From Intestinibacter bartlettii (lineage in GTDB: Bacteria > Bacillota > Clostridia > Peptostreptococcales > Peptostreptococcaceae), in the NCBI RefSeq assembly GCF_000154445.1, contig NZ_DS499569.1: a DNA stretch of 64,000 bases; one strand, given 5' to 3'. Below, in pieces: positions 26,128 through 34,818 of the stretch (positions within the stretch are counted from its first letter, which is position 1; the number at the start of each line of letters is the position of its first letter). Made by a program: the position numbers and the translations under genes. The notes beneath the pieces are model-generated. The model saw only the letters and a list, made by a program, of their open reading frames with translations, had not been told where the DNA came from and made no database searches.

Positions 26128-26325
26128 TTAATGTTTAACTATTATTAATGTTTCTTTTGCTATTTCATGAACAACACCATCAACACATTTTGCCATTAAC
26201 ATAGCTTTATTTTGCATGTCGTCATCATCACTAGCATAAAATATAGGACATCCTCCTGATGAAGTCATATTTTTATCTGTTGTTATTATTGCCAAAGTAA
26301 AATCGTTTATAGACATATCTGACAT
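26128..26325 (-). CDS. Small YIEGIA-associated (capping-complex subunit) protein
   Basis: The 65-residue protein lacks a signal peptide or membrane segment. It starts 1 bp after the stop of the second YIEGIA gene, with a good SD (AGGAAGG), so the two are probably translationally coupled. Position, size and the short beta-rich sequence with SSGGCPIFYASDDDD match the small partner annotated with YIEGIA membrane proteins in clostridia. Its biochemical role is unknown to me. Confidence 0.75.
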   Translation of the reverse strand: MSDMSINDFTLAIITTDKNMTSSGGCPIFYASDDDDMQNKAMLMAKCVDGVVHEIAKETLIIVKH

Positions 26326-26326
26326 A

Positions 26327-27259
26327 TTATTTGCCTTCCTTTCTTCCTATTACATAATTTTTTAAAGCTATATTTTTACCTCTAGCACTTGAAACTATTG
26401 GAGTAGACTTTACTGCTTCAATAATAGCTTCTTCATTTTTTTCCATAGGTAAATATGCTATTACTATACTTTCATTTTCTGGATTTCTTCTTGGTATTGG
26501 TGTAAAAGCTGGTTCATTTTTTTGTCTGTAAAGACCTAATCTACTATATAAATTGTAAGCTATCGTTTGTCTTTGACCTGGGTCTTGTATTATCGATGCA
26601 TTTATATAATTTTTATCTTTTGGTATAATTTCTATACCAATCGCACGAGTTAAAAATCTCTCTCTTTCTGATTTTAAACCTATATTAGTTATACCACTTA
26701 AACTCCCCACTTTTAGTATACTGTCATTTTCAAAAGTGACATCTACTATTTTTACATCTGCTATATCTCCAATAGAGTCTCGTTTTAATAACTTCTTTAA
26801 AATAAATGCTAGTATTATTCCAAATATAGTACTTATTATTAGTCCTATATTACTACCTACTTTAAACTCTGAAGTAATTAAATAATAAAAACCTACTGTA
26901 AAAAATGATGAAATTATACACATATAATTTCTAACTTCATATGTCTTTGCAATTTCTTCTATAAATGCATTTCCTCTTTTCACTAGTTGTTTAGCTTCTA
27001 ATTCTGTAAGTGTATCTCTTCTATTTTCTCTAACTTGTCTAAATTGTTCTGCTGCTAAAGATAGAAATGTAATTGATGTATATGACCTTTCGATTAATGC
27101 AGGTACTAAAAGAGCACCTAAACATGATGCAACGAATGCTAAAACTAATTGTGAAATCAAAACATTAGGTTGTGTAGGATATTGTTTTTGTTCTAAGTTT
27201 AGCATAATTAATCTAGTTATTAATCCAATTATTATTCCAATAAAAAAAACTTTGTCCAT
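26327..27259 (-). CDS. YIEGIA family membrane protein (copy 2 of a tandem pair)
   Basis: The 310-residue protein has an N-terminal hydrophobic helix, further membrane segments around 36-55 and 115-165, and the family hallmark near residue 95 (FIEEIAKTYEVRNY). The C-terminal ~130 residues are soluble and contain the motif TNIGLKSERERFL. It shares clear similarity and length with the gene at 27279-28211, so this is a tandem duplication. The family is restricted largely to spore-forming Firmicutes and its function is unknown. Confidence 0.88.
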   Translation of the reverse strand: MDKVFFIGIIIGLITRLIMLNLEQKQYPTQPNVLISQLVLAFVASCLGALLVPALIERSYTSITFLSLAAEQFRQVRENRRDTLTELEAKQLVKRGNAFIEEIAKTYEVRNYMCIISSFFTVGFYYLITSEFKVGSNIGLIISTIFGIILAFILKKLLKRDSIGDIADVKIVDVTFENDSILKVGSLSGITNIGLKSERERFLTRAIGIEIIPKDKNYINASIIQDPGQRQTIAYNLYSRLGLYRQKNEPAFTPIPRRNPENESIVIAYLPMEKNEEAIIEAVKSTPIVSSARGKNIALKNYVIGRKEGK

Positions 27260-27278
27260 TTTATACCTCTCAAATATT

Positions 27279-28211
27279 TTATTTTATTAAATATTTATAG
27301 TTGCTTTGTTTTCCTTTTGCAGCTTCTAAAATAGGTGTGCTTCCAGCAACTTGTTTTATAAGATTCATATCGTTTAGAATCGGCATAAACACAATTAATA
27401 CACTTTTTGTTTTTAAATCGACTTTTGATGTTGAAACTATATCATGTTCGTCAATATCTCTATCTATTCCTGTATGAATAAATATGTTATGTATAATTGC
27501 ATCTCTTTGTCCTAAATCATTTATAACTCCAAAATCTTTTTCGTCTTTTGGAACAACTTCTAGTGCAATACCATCTTTTAAAAACTTTTCTCTTGTTTGT
27601 TTTAAACCTATATTAGTTATAACTACATCATTAACTTTCATTATTGGACCATCAAAATATAGTTTTGCTTCTTTTATATCAGCAATATCATTTATGCTAT
27701 TTCTTCTTAAAATCCTCCTAAATATCAAGCCCACTATTAAAGCTAAAATAGCTGCAACTGCTGTACAGATTAATATATTTTCTCCAAATCTTTTCGCTAC
27801 TAAAATATATCCTATTGATGAACATAATGCTGCAAACAAACTTACGTAACTTCGAACTTCATAAGTTGATGCTATTTCTTCTATATATGTTACTCCTTTT
27901 GGAACTAATTCGTCTTCATCGATATTATTTAATGTTATTTTTTCTTGTTTTGATAGTCCTTGGAATTGCTGAATACCAACAGCTAAAAATGTTAATGCTG
28001 AAAATTCTTTGTCCATAAGTGCAGGTAGTGCAATTCCTCCTAATGCCGATGTAAGTCCTGCCATTATAATTTGTTCTATATAATCTTGTGGTCTTGTTGG
28101 ATATTGTCTGTCACTTATCCTAAGAACCAATAGTCTACATAAAGTTCCAAGTAAGACTGCTACTAAAAACGAATGTCTAAATAGAGCTTCATCTAATACA
28201 CTTTCCTTCAT
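27279..28211 (-). CDS. YIEGIA family membrane protein (copy 1 of a tandem pair)
   Basis: The 310-residue protein has the hallmark TYIEEIASTYEVRSY near residue 97, several membrane helices in the N-terminal 170 residues, and the C-terminal TNIGLKQTREKFL block shared with the downstream paralogue. It is the first gene of a three-gene unit (YIEGIA, YIEGIA, small partner) with 19-bp and 1-bp gaps. SD AAAGGAG precedes the ATG. Confidence 0.88.
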   Translation of the reverse strand: MKESVLDEALFRHSFLVAVLLGTLCRLLVLRISDRQYPTRPQDYIEQIIMAGLTSALGGIALPALMDKEFSALTFLAVGIQQFQGLSKQEKITLNNIDEDELVPKGVTYIEEIASTYEVRSYVSLFAALCSSIGYILVAKRFGENILICTAVAAILALIVGLIFRRILRRNSINDIADIKEAKLYFDGPIMKVNDVVITNIGLKQTREKFLKDGIALEVVPKDEKDFGVINDLGQRDAIIHNIFIHTGIDRDIDEHDIVSTSKVDLKTKSVLIVFMPILNDMNLIKQVAGSTPILEAAKGKQSNYKYLIK

Positions 28212-28275
28212 ATATTGTTCTCCTTTGCAAAATAAATTTATTAATAGAAATTTTTATAAATTTATTTTGCACAAA

Positions 28276-28330
28276 AGAAAAAATCTTATGTAAAATTTCT
28301 ATATTCATAGATCTATTTACATAAGATTTT
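28276..28330 (-). terminator. Terminator of the ylmC-to-kinase operon
   Basis: AAAATCTTATGTAAA ... TTTACATAAGATTTT stem followed by Ts on the minus strand, just past the histidine-kinase stop. Confidence 0.82.
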
Positions 28331-28348
28331 AAATTTCAATATTATATT

Positions 28349-29650
28349 TTATTTTATATCTACTGGAATTGTAACTATAAAATCACTTCCTATTCCAAGT
28401 ATACTTTCAACAGTTATATTTCCACCTAAAGATTTAACCATATGCTTTGTAATTGCAAGACCTAAACCAGTTCCCCCTATATCTCTACTTCTAGCTTTAT
28501 CTACTCTATAAAATCTTTCAAAGATTCTATTTAGAGATTCTTTTGGTATACCTATTCCATTGTCTTTAAATTCCAATATTATATTCTGTCTATTTTCATC
28601 ATAATGTTGTACAACTTCTATATGGCCATCTTTAGGCGTGTATTTAATTCCATTGTCTATTAAGTTTAAAAATATTTGTTTTATATTATCTCTAAATCCA
28701 TATATGCATACATCTTCATCTTCAAAATTATATGATATTGTTATATTTTTTGATGAAGCTATATATTCTGTAATTTCACAGACTTCTTTAAATACATCAA
28801 ATAATTTAACTTTTTCATAAGATAAATCTTGGCCATTTTCAATTGAAGAAAGTAATAATATATCTTCAATTAACCCCTTTAATCTGTTAGATTCTTTTTC
28901 GATTATATCTAAAAAATGATTTCTTGTATTTTTATCGATATCATCATTTATTTTTAAAGTTTCTACAAATCCTGTTATTGAAGTGAGAGGAGTTTTTAAT
29001 TCATGGCTGACATTTGCTACAAAGTCTTTTCTCATATTTTCTAATTTTACAAGCTCTGTTATATCTTCTATATTTATAATAGATCCAATTATTGCATGTT
29101 TTGAATCTTGCAAATAAACGGGGTCTATTTTTATTCTATAAACTAAATTATCTTTTAAATTTAATTCAATTACCTCATTCTGAGTACTCCCTACATACTT
29201 TTGAAAAGTTTCTAATATTTTTTTATCTCCTACAACAAATTTAAAATTTATACCTTCTAAATTTGTTTCTATATCACATTTTAACATTTCCTTAGCTATA
29301 TCATTTATAAGAAGAATTTTTCCTTTGATATCTATTGCTAAAATTCCATGAGATACACTTTTTACAATAGATGTCAACTGAAGATGTTTATATTCTACTT
29401 CTTCAATTGTACTGTCCATTATTTGAATCATATAATTGAAGTTTTTCGATAACTCTCCCAACTCTCCTTTTACATATGTATTAAATCTTGTATGAAATTC
29501 TTTATTACTAACTTTTTTAGATACTCTAGTAAATTCTTTTAGATATCTACGTAAAGTTACAGTATATCTTATAAGTAATATTGCTAAACCTAATGTAATA
29601 AGCATTACAAAGAAGTACACACTACTTACTTGCTGTAAATTCGGGTTCAT
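28349..29650 (-). CDS. PhoR-like sensor histidine kinase
   Basis: The 433-residue kinase has one N-terminal membrane helix (about 11-30), then HAMP (about 32-85), PAS (about 95-195), HisKA with the phosphorylated His216 (VSHELKTPL) and a HATPase_c domain with N-, G1- and G2-box motifs (DNGIGIP, GGTGLGLAI). There is no second helix and no extracellular domain, so it probably senses inside the cell or through a partner. It is encoded 17 bp after its response regulator. SD GAGGTAA precedes the ATG. Pst/PhoU genes, which would mark phosphate control, are not visible, so I do not assign phoR. Confidence 0.92.
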   Translation of the reverse strand: MNPNLQQVSSVYFFVMLITLGLAILLIRYTVTLRRYLKEFTRVSKKVSNKEFHTRFNTYVKGELGELSKNFNYMIQIMDSTIEEVEYKHLQLTSIVKSVSHGILAIDIKGKILLINDIAKEMLKCDIETNLEGINFKFVVGDKKILETFQKYVGSTQNEVIELNLKDNLVYRIKIDPVYLQDSKHAIIGSIINIEDITELVKLENMRKDFVANVSHELKTPLTSITGFVETLKINDDIDKNTRNHFLDIIEKESNRLKGLIEDILLLSSIENGQDLSYEKVKLFDVFKEVCEITEYIASSKNITISYNFEDEDVCIYGFRDNIKQIFLNLIDNGIKYTPKDGHIEVVQHYDENRQNIILEFKDNGIGIPKESLNRIFERFYRVDKARSRDIGGTGLGLAITKHMVKSLGGNITVESILGIGSDFIVTIPVDIK

Positions 29651-29667
29651 ATATATTACCTCAACTT

Positions 29668-30351
29668 TTAACTAATTTTATATCCTATTCCCCTAATAGT
29701 TTCTATATATTTTTCTCCGTCATTTTCAATTTTTTTTCTTAAATATCTAATATGTACATCGACAGTTCTTGTCTCCCCAAAATACTCATATCCCCAAACT
29801 TTATCTAGTAAAAAATTACGGGATAAAACTTTGCCTTTGTTTTGAAGAAGTAATTTAAGTAGGTCAAATTCTTTAATTGTTAAATCGATTTTTTTATCCT
29901 TTTTAGTTACTTCATGTTTTATTAAATCCATCCTAATATCTTTTACTGTTAAAACATCTTCTACTTTGTTTGTAGTCATGTTGTATCTTCTAAGAACAGA
30001 ATTTATTCTAGCAAGTAATTCTTTAATTCCAAACGGTTTTGTTATGTAATCATCTGCCCCTTCTTCTAATCCCTTGACCTTATCTCTTTCCATATTTTTC
30101 GCTGTTAACATAATAACAGGTGTATCCTTTAAGTCTTCATCCTCTCTTATTTTTTTTAATACATCTATCCCACTTATATTTGGCAGCATCCAATCTAAAA
30201 GTATAAGATTTGGTTTTAATTCTTTTGCCTTATGGTATCCCTCAAAACTATCTAGTGAATAGTCGACAATATATCCGTTCACTTCTAAATTAAATTTTAA
30301 AAGCTCTACTATATGCATTTCATCATCTATAACTAGTATTTTTTCCTCCAT
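29668..30351 (-). CDS. OmpR/PhoB-family response regulator
   Basis: The 227-residue protein has a receiver domain (1-120) with the acidic pair DD (9-10), the phosphoacceptor Asp53 (LLDWMLPN) and Lys in the ITKPFG switch segment. A winged-helix domain of the OmpR type follows (about 130-227: LTIKEFDLLKLLLQNKGKV and DVHIRYLRKKIE). It works with the downstream kinase. Transcription probably comes from upstream of ylmC. SD GGGGG precedes the ATG. Confidence 0.94.
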   Translation of the reverse strand: MEEKILVIDDEMHIVELLKFNLEVNGYIVDYSLDSFEGYHKAKELKPNLILLDWMLPNISGIDVLKKIREDEDLKDTPVIMLTAKNMERDKVKGLEEGADDYITKPFGIKELLARINSVLRRYNMTTNKVEDVLTVKDIRMDLIKHEVTKKDKKIDLTIKEFDLLKLLLQNKGKVLSRNFLLDKVWGYEYFGETRTVDVHIRYLRKKIENDGEKYIETIRGIGYKIS

Positions 30352-30363
30352 AATATTACCCCC

Positions 30364-31086
30364 TTACTTTATTTCAATGAAGGTTCCTATTCTCTTTGGT
30401 GTTTTTTCATGTTTTCTATATGAGAAAAATCTATCACAATTACAACTTGTGCAAATATTCATATTTATTATATTCGACTTTAATACCCCAAATTCTTTTA
30501 ATATTTGTGTATTTACTTCCCATAAATTAAGATAATATTTTTCATCTCTTATTTCATATATTTTTTCATCAGCATTTGGAAGAAGTTTTTCAAACTTATC
30601 AATTAAGTCGTAAGAAACTTCATAACAGCAGCTTCCTATAGATGGTCCTATAATTGCTATTACATTTTCAGGATTTGTATTATAATTTTCTTGCATAGAT
30701 TTAAGAGTTTCTTCACATATCTTTCCGTACGTTCCTCTCCAACCAGCATGTGCAAGACCTACAGCTTTATTTTCAGTATCCACTAATATAACTGGCACAC
30801 AATCTGCTGTTAATATTACAAGTGGTACATTTTTTTCATTTGTTATTATTGCATCTCCATCAATTATTTGACCTATATTAGTTTTATCTATTTTATTTAC
30901 TATATTTGAATGTATTTGCTTATTTTTACTTAAATTTTTTAATGTAAATTCATCTTTTAATACACGATTTATATCATCTAAATTTTTAGCGTCCATATTG
31001 GTAGTACTTATAGCTATTTTAACGAAGTCAAGTCCTTCTTTGTTTATTGTCAAGTAATCATTTTTATCTATTATAGCTTGTGTCAT
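30364..31086 (-). CDS. pgeF: Peptidoglycan editing factor PgeF (YlmD, laccase-domain)
   Basis: PgeF removes wrongly placed L-Ser from UDP-MurNAc peptides; the family also shows purine-nucleoside activities in some reports. The 240-residue protein has the laccase-domain metal motifs GLAHAGWRGTYGKI (His, near residue 137) and IGPSIGSCCYEV, plus CTSCNCDRFFSYRKH near the C-terminus, supplying the Cys/His ligands. It starts 1 bp after nrdR. SD AAAGGAGA precedes the ATG. Confidence 0.92.
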   Translation of the reverse strand: MTQAIIDKNDYLTINKEGLDFVKIAISTTNMDAKNLDDINRVLKDEFTLKNLSKNKQIHSNIVNKIDKTNIGQIIDGDAIITNEKNVPLVILTADCVPVILVDTENKAVGLAHAGWRGTYGKICEETLKSMQENYNTNPENVIAIIGPSIGSCCYEVSYDLIDKFEKLLPNADEKIYEIRDEKYYLNLWEVNTQILKEFGVLKSNIINMNICTSCNCDRFFSYRKHEKTPKRIGTFIEIK

Positions 31087-31087
31087 G

Positions 31088-31546
31088 TTAATCTCCTTTT
31101 TCCATTAAAATATTTTTTAATTCACTTACAAAAGTATTTATATCTTTAAATTGTCTGTATACGGATGCAAATCTTACATATGATACTTCATCTATATCTT
31201 TTAATTTATCCATTACCATTTCGCCAATTTTATCAGTATTTATTTCACTTATATAGTCTTTATTTATTTCATTTTCTATATAAGAAATTATACTTTCTAT
31301 TTGTTCTATTGAAACAGGTCTCTTTTCACAAGATTTTATTATTCCTCTTTTTATTTTTTCCCTATCAAATACTTCCCTACTGTTGTCCTTTTTTACAACC
31401 ATTATCGGCGTTGTTTCTATAATTTCATAAGTAGTAAATCTCTTCTTGCAAGATTCACACTCTCTTCTTCTTCTAATAGACTTGCTGTCTGTATGCCTAG
31501 AATCAACAACTTTAGATTCTTTATAATTACAATATGGACATTGCAT
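31088..31546 (-). CDS. nrdR: Transcriptional repressor NrdR
   Basis: NrdR senses ATP/dATP through its ATP-cone and represses ribonucleotide reductase genes. The 152-residue protein has the N-terminal zinc ribbon (CPYC ... CESC, residues 3-34) and an ATP-cone (about 49-139, with VVKKDNSREVFDREKI). No nrd genes are in view, so targets lie elsewhere. SD AAGGAGG precedes the ATG. Confidence 0.95.
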   Translation of the reverse strand: MQCPYCNYKESKVVDSRHTDSKSIRRRRECESCKKRFTTYEIIETTPIMVVKKDNSREVFDREKIKRGIIKSCEKRPVSIEQIESIISYIENEINKDYISEINTDKIGEMVMDKLKDIDEVSYVRFASVYRQFKDINTFVSELKNILMEKGD

Positions 31547-31579
31547 TGTTTTCCTCCTTAGTTAATTAAGATTTTAAAT

Positions 31580-31846
31580 TTAGACATCTATTTGATTTTG
31601 GTCAAAGTTTAAATTTGAACCTATACTCACAATAATAGTATCACAACCTATTCTTAAAATGTCTTTCCAATATACAGTATCGATTTCGGCCCCTCTATAA
31701 AAGAAGTTTCCACTTGAACCTGTTATTGAGAAAGATGATACTTTTCCATTTTCAACATCTAAATCTATATCTGTAATAAATCCTAATTTCTTGCCATTTT
31801 TTACGTTTATTATTTCTTTTTCCATAATATCTGATATTCTCATCAT
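31580..31846 (-). CDS. PRC-barrel protein YlmC/YmxH family
   Basis: The 88-residue protein is a single PRC-barrel domain (DIMEKEIINVKNGKKLGF, then YRGAEIDTVYWKDILRIG). The family, called YlmC/YmxH in Bacillus, is sporulation-associated and of unknown function. It is the first gene of the presumed ylmC-nrdR-pgeF-regulator-kinase unit. Two ATGs sit together at the start and the SD AGGGAGG serves either. Confidence 0.88.
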   Translation of the reverse strand: MMRISDIMEKEIINVKNGKKLGFITDIDLDVENGKVSSFSITGSSGNFFYRGAEIDTVYWKDILRIGCDTIIVSIGSNLNFDQNQIDV

Positions 31847-31859
31847 TGTAAATTCCTCC

Positions 31860-32095
31860 CTTTTAATAAGCTTGTTTATTAAAAAAATTTAACACATTAT
31901 TTCTCGGTTTTGACTTAAAAAATAGCTGTGTTTGTTTAATAAGATTTAAGAAATGCAATTACTTAAAGTTTTTTCAAATAATTTTTTTCTTAATATAAGC
32001 TTATTATTTACACCTCGAAAAAATTCACTCTGATATAATTATATTCTTATTCTTTTAATTTTACACATTATTAAAAAATAATCAATTTTTTTCTT
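31860..32095. other. AT-rich gap upstream of ylmC
   Basis: No gene seen. It holds an inverted repeat (TTTTAATAA ... TTATTAAAA) directly in front of the ylmC SD and should contain the operon promoter, which I could not assign. Confidence 0.4.
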
Positions 32096-32097
32096 AA

Positions 32098-32150
32098 AAA
32101 AATAAAGCTACCGTATAGTAAATAATTTATTTTACTTATACGACAGCTAA
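32098..32150 (-). terminator. Terminator of sigG
   Basis: AGCTGTCGTATAAGTAAA paired with TTTACTATACGGTAGCT (minus strand), then Ts. A long stem with a few mismatches. Confidence 0.8.
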
Positions 32151-32171
32151 ATTTTTTAAGCATGGTAGTTA

Positions 32172-32945
32172 TTAGATGTATTTTCTCATATTTTTTAGGG
32201 CATTTTTTTCTATTCTAGAGACTTGTGCCTGAGAAATTCCAATTTCATCTGCTACCTCTATCTGAGTTCTTCCCTTATAAAATCTTAAATCAAGAACTAA
32301 TTTTTCCCTTGAACTCAATTTTTTAATTGCTTCTTTTAAAGCTATCTCTTCTAACCAATTTTCGTCTGTATCTTTTTTATCTTGTACTTGATCCATTACA
32401 AATATTGCATCTCCATTATCTTGATATACTGGGTCGAATAATGATATTGGATCTTGTATTGCATCAAGTGCCATAACTACAGATTCTACTTCCATATCTA
32501 ATTCTTTCGCTATTTCTGATATTGTAGGTTCTTTTGAATTTGTTCTTATTAACCTTTCTCTAACTTGTAAGGCTTTGTATGCAATATCTTTTAGAGAACG
32601 TGAAACCCTAATTGGATTATTATCCCTTAGATATCTTCTTATTTCACCTATAATCATAGGTACTGCGTAAGTAGAAAACCTTACATTTTGACTTAAATCA
32701 AAGTTATCAATAGCTTTTATAAGTCCAACACATCCTATTTGAAATAAGTCATCTACATTTTCTCCTCTGTTGTTAAACTTTTGTATAACGCTTAGAACTA
32801 ATCTTAAATTACCTTTTACAAACTTCTGTCTTGCGTCCTCATCTCCTTGTTTTATTTTTACTAATAGCTCTCTCATTTGATCAGCTTTAAATACAGGGAG
32901 TTCGGATGTATTTACACCACAAATTTCAACCTTGTTTATAATCAT
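32172..32945 (-). CDS. sigG: Late forespore sigma factor SigG
   Basis: Sigma-G directs forespore genes after engulfment. The 257-residue protein starts with the SigG-specific N-terminus (KVEICGVNTSELPVF), then region 2 (NLRLVLSVIQKF, DDLFQIGCVGLIKAID, FSTYAVPMIIGEIRRYLRD) and region 4 (REKLVLDLRFYKGRTQIEVA, helix-turn-helix EIGISQAQVSRIEKNAL). SD AGAGGA precedes the ATG. It is the third gene of the spoIIGA-sigE-sigG cluster; the ~90-bp gap from sigE leaves room for its own promoter. Confidence 0.96.
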   Translation of the reverse strand: MIINKVEICGVNTSELPVFKADQMRELLVKIKQGDEDARQKFVKGNLRLVLSVIQKFNNRGENVDDLFQIGCVGLIKAIDNFDLSQNVRFSTYAVPMIIGEIRRYLRDNNPIRVSRSLKDIAYKALQVRERLIRTNSKEPTISEIAKELDMEVESVVMALDAIQDPISLFDPVYQDNGDAIFVMDQVQDKKDTDENWLEEIALKEAIKKLSSREKLVLDLRFYKGRTQIEVADEIGISQAQVSRIEKNALKNMRKYI

Positions 32946-33034
32946 AAATTTCAGTCCTCTCTTAAAAGATTCTATATATGAAATTATTTACACATCATAT
33001 ATTTTTATACTTTTAATGAGCACTTATTTCCCTG

Positions 33035-33769
33035 TTAAACAAATTTTTTCATTTCTTTTTTTAATCTAAAAATTATTTTCTTTTCCAGTCTAGAGATGTA
33101 GGATTGAGATATACCAAGGATGTTAGCAACTTCTTTTTGAGTTTTTTCTTTGCCTTTTGTACTTAAACCAAATCTTAATTCCATAATTTGCTTTTCTCTA
33201 TATGACAATTTATCTAAAGCCATAAATAGTAAATTCTTATCAATTTCTTCTTCAATTATTTTATAAATTTCATCATTATCAGTTCCCAATACATCTGATA
33301 ATAAAAGTTCATTTCCATCTAAATCTACATTTAACGGTTCATCAAAAGATACTTCGGATTTCTTTTTATTATTTTTTCTAAGACACATTAATATCTCATT
33401 TTCTATGCATCTAGATGCATAGGTTGCCAATTTTATATTTTTGTCCAAATTAAATGTGTTTACAGCTTTTATAAGCCCTATTGTACCTATAGAAATTAAA
33501 TCCTCCATATCTATTCCTGTATTTTCAAACTTTCTAGAAATATAAACGACTAATCTTAAGTTTCTTTCTATTAATATTGTTTTTACATTTTCATCATATT
33601 CTAGTTTTTTAAGCAATTCTTTTTCTTCCTCTACTGTCAATGGCGGTGGAAGTACATTCACACCACCCATATAATAGCAACTATCTGGTTTGATCAAATT
33701 TAACTTATTGCCTATTTTAATAAATTTCATAAACAATAATCTCTTTAGTTTTTGTACTTGTAATATCAA
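33035..33769 (-). CDS. sigE: Early mother-cell sigma factor SigE (pro-sigma-E)
   Basis: Sigma-E drives early mother-cell sporulation genes and is made as an inactive precursor. The start is a TTG at 33769, supported by SD AAGGAGGG and by a basic, amphipathic ~30-residue pro-sequence (MILQVQKLKRLLFMKFIKIG) before YYMGGVNVLPPPL, matching Bacillus SigE. Starting at the internal ATG would remove part of it and lacks an SD. Region 2 (RNLRLVVYISRKFENTGI, TYASRCIENEILMCLR) and region 4 (REKQIMELRFGL, EVANILGISQSYISRLEKK) are complete. The processing protease spoIIGA lies 16 bp upstream. Confidence 0.95.
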   Translation of the reverse strand: MILQVQKLKRLLFMKFIKIGNKLNLIKPDSCYYMGGVNVLPPPLTVEEEKELLKKLEYDENVKTILIERNLRLVVYISRKFENTGIDMEDLISIGTIGLIKAVNTFNLDKNIKLATYASRCIENEILMCLRKNNKKKSEVSFDEPLNVDLDGNELLLSDVLGTDNDEIYKIIEEEIDKNLLFMALDKLSYREKQIMELRFGLSTKGKEKTQKEVANILGISQSYISRLEKKIIFRLKKEMKKFV

Positions 33770-33785
33770 TTAAAAGCCCTCCTTT

Positions 33786-34613
33786 TTAGTATAATATTCT
33801 TGGATTCAAAATTGCACTGTATCCTTCGTCATTAAAATTAGATACACCAAGGATAATATTACTTATTTTTTTATTATCTACATCGAGATAATCTGCCTTT
33901 ATTCCCAAAATCATACCTGCATTATTATCGCCTACATGTTTATAGGGAATTAGCCTAACCCTAGATGATATTCTTGGTTCTAAATTCTCGGTTATGCTCT
34001 GGATATTTAGGATATCCATTTTATCGAAGTCACAATTTTTTGGTAAAAAATTTTCTAAAAGACTTGCCTTGACTATTACAACATCATTTTTACTAATTGG
34101 ATCTTGCAGAAGGTTACCACTATCTAATAAAGCAATACATTCTATATTTTTATCTAATATGCCTATACTTATTTTTTTAGTTATATCATCAATATGTTTT
34201 AATAATCTAAAGTTGTTAACTATTTTTTTAAGTAATTTGCAACTAATATAAGAGCATATTATAAAAAAAGATATCGTCATATGACTAATACCTGTAAAAT
34301 AAATAATAAAATAAGTGCTTCCTGATATAAATATATTTACTAGATAAAAATTAAAAAGTATCTTTATAAATTCCTTTTTGCTATTTATGTTAAAACAAAT
34401 TAGAACTATTAGTATGAAAAATATAAATTTAGCCGGCAATGTAAAAAATATTTCTAATTCTTTATATACATACATAACACTATAGATGGTTCCTATTACT
34501 GCTCCACATATTTGTCGTATTTTTTTTGTGTATATTTTTGCAATATAAGTAGTACAATTTATTATAATGTAGTTAATAAATAGGTTCTCCAAAATATAAC
34601 AATCTAAATACAT
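33786..34613 (-). CDS. spoIIGA: Sigma-E processing aspartic protease SpoIIGA
   Basis: The 275-residue protein has about five N-terminal membrane helices (residues 5-140) and a soluble C-terminal half with the aspartic protease motif ALLDSGNLLQDP, whose Asp is the catalytic residue, and IPYKHVG near 225. It cuts the pro-sequence from sigma-E at the septum on a forespore signal (SpoIIR). It precedes sigE. SD AAGAGGAGA precedes the ATG. Confidence 0.94.
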   Translation of the reverse strand: MYLDCYILENLFINYIIINCTTYIAKIYTKKIRQICGAVIGTIYSVMYVYKELEIFFTLPAKFIFFILIVLICFNINSKKEFIKILFNFYLVNIFISGSTYFIIYFTGISHMTISFFIICSYISCKLLKKIVNNFRLLKHIDDITKKISIGILDKNIECIALLDSGNLLQDPISKNDVVIVKASLLENFLPKNCDFDKMDILNIQSITENLEPRISSRVRLIPYKHVGDNNAGMILGIKADYLDVDNKKISNIILGVSNFNDEGYSAILNPRILY

Positions 34614-34765
34614 TATATCTTCTCCTCTTTTTAACTTAATAAGATAATGTATTAAAATTATGAATTGTTTTTTAAACTTTTTCTTAAATATATTATAAGA
34701 TACTTACCATAAATAGTTTGTCATTTTGAACAGTCGAATTAAAAATACTTTTTCTAAAAAAGAGC

Positions 34766-34804
34766 AAAAAAATAGAAAAACCTCCAATATTATTGGAAGT
34801 TTCT
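34766..34804 (-). terminator. Terminator of ftsZ
   Basis: AACTTCCAATA paired with TATTGGAGGTT, then a T-rich run on the minus strand. Confidence 0.8.
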
Positions 34805-34818
34805 CTATATAATTCGAA

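Noticed and set aside
32946..33034. Forespore-type promoter for sigG
   Set aside because: CATATATA and GTATA elements occur, but not at a spacing that fits sigma-F or sigma-G.
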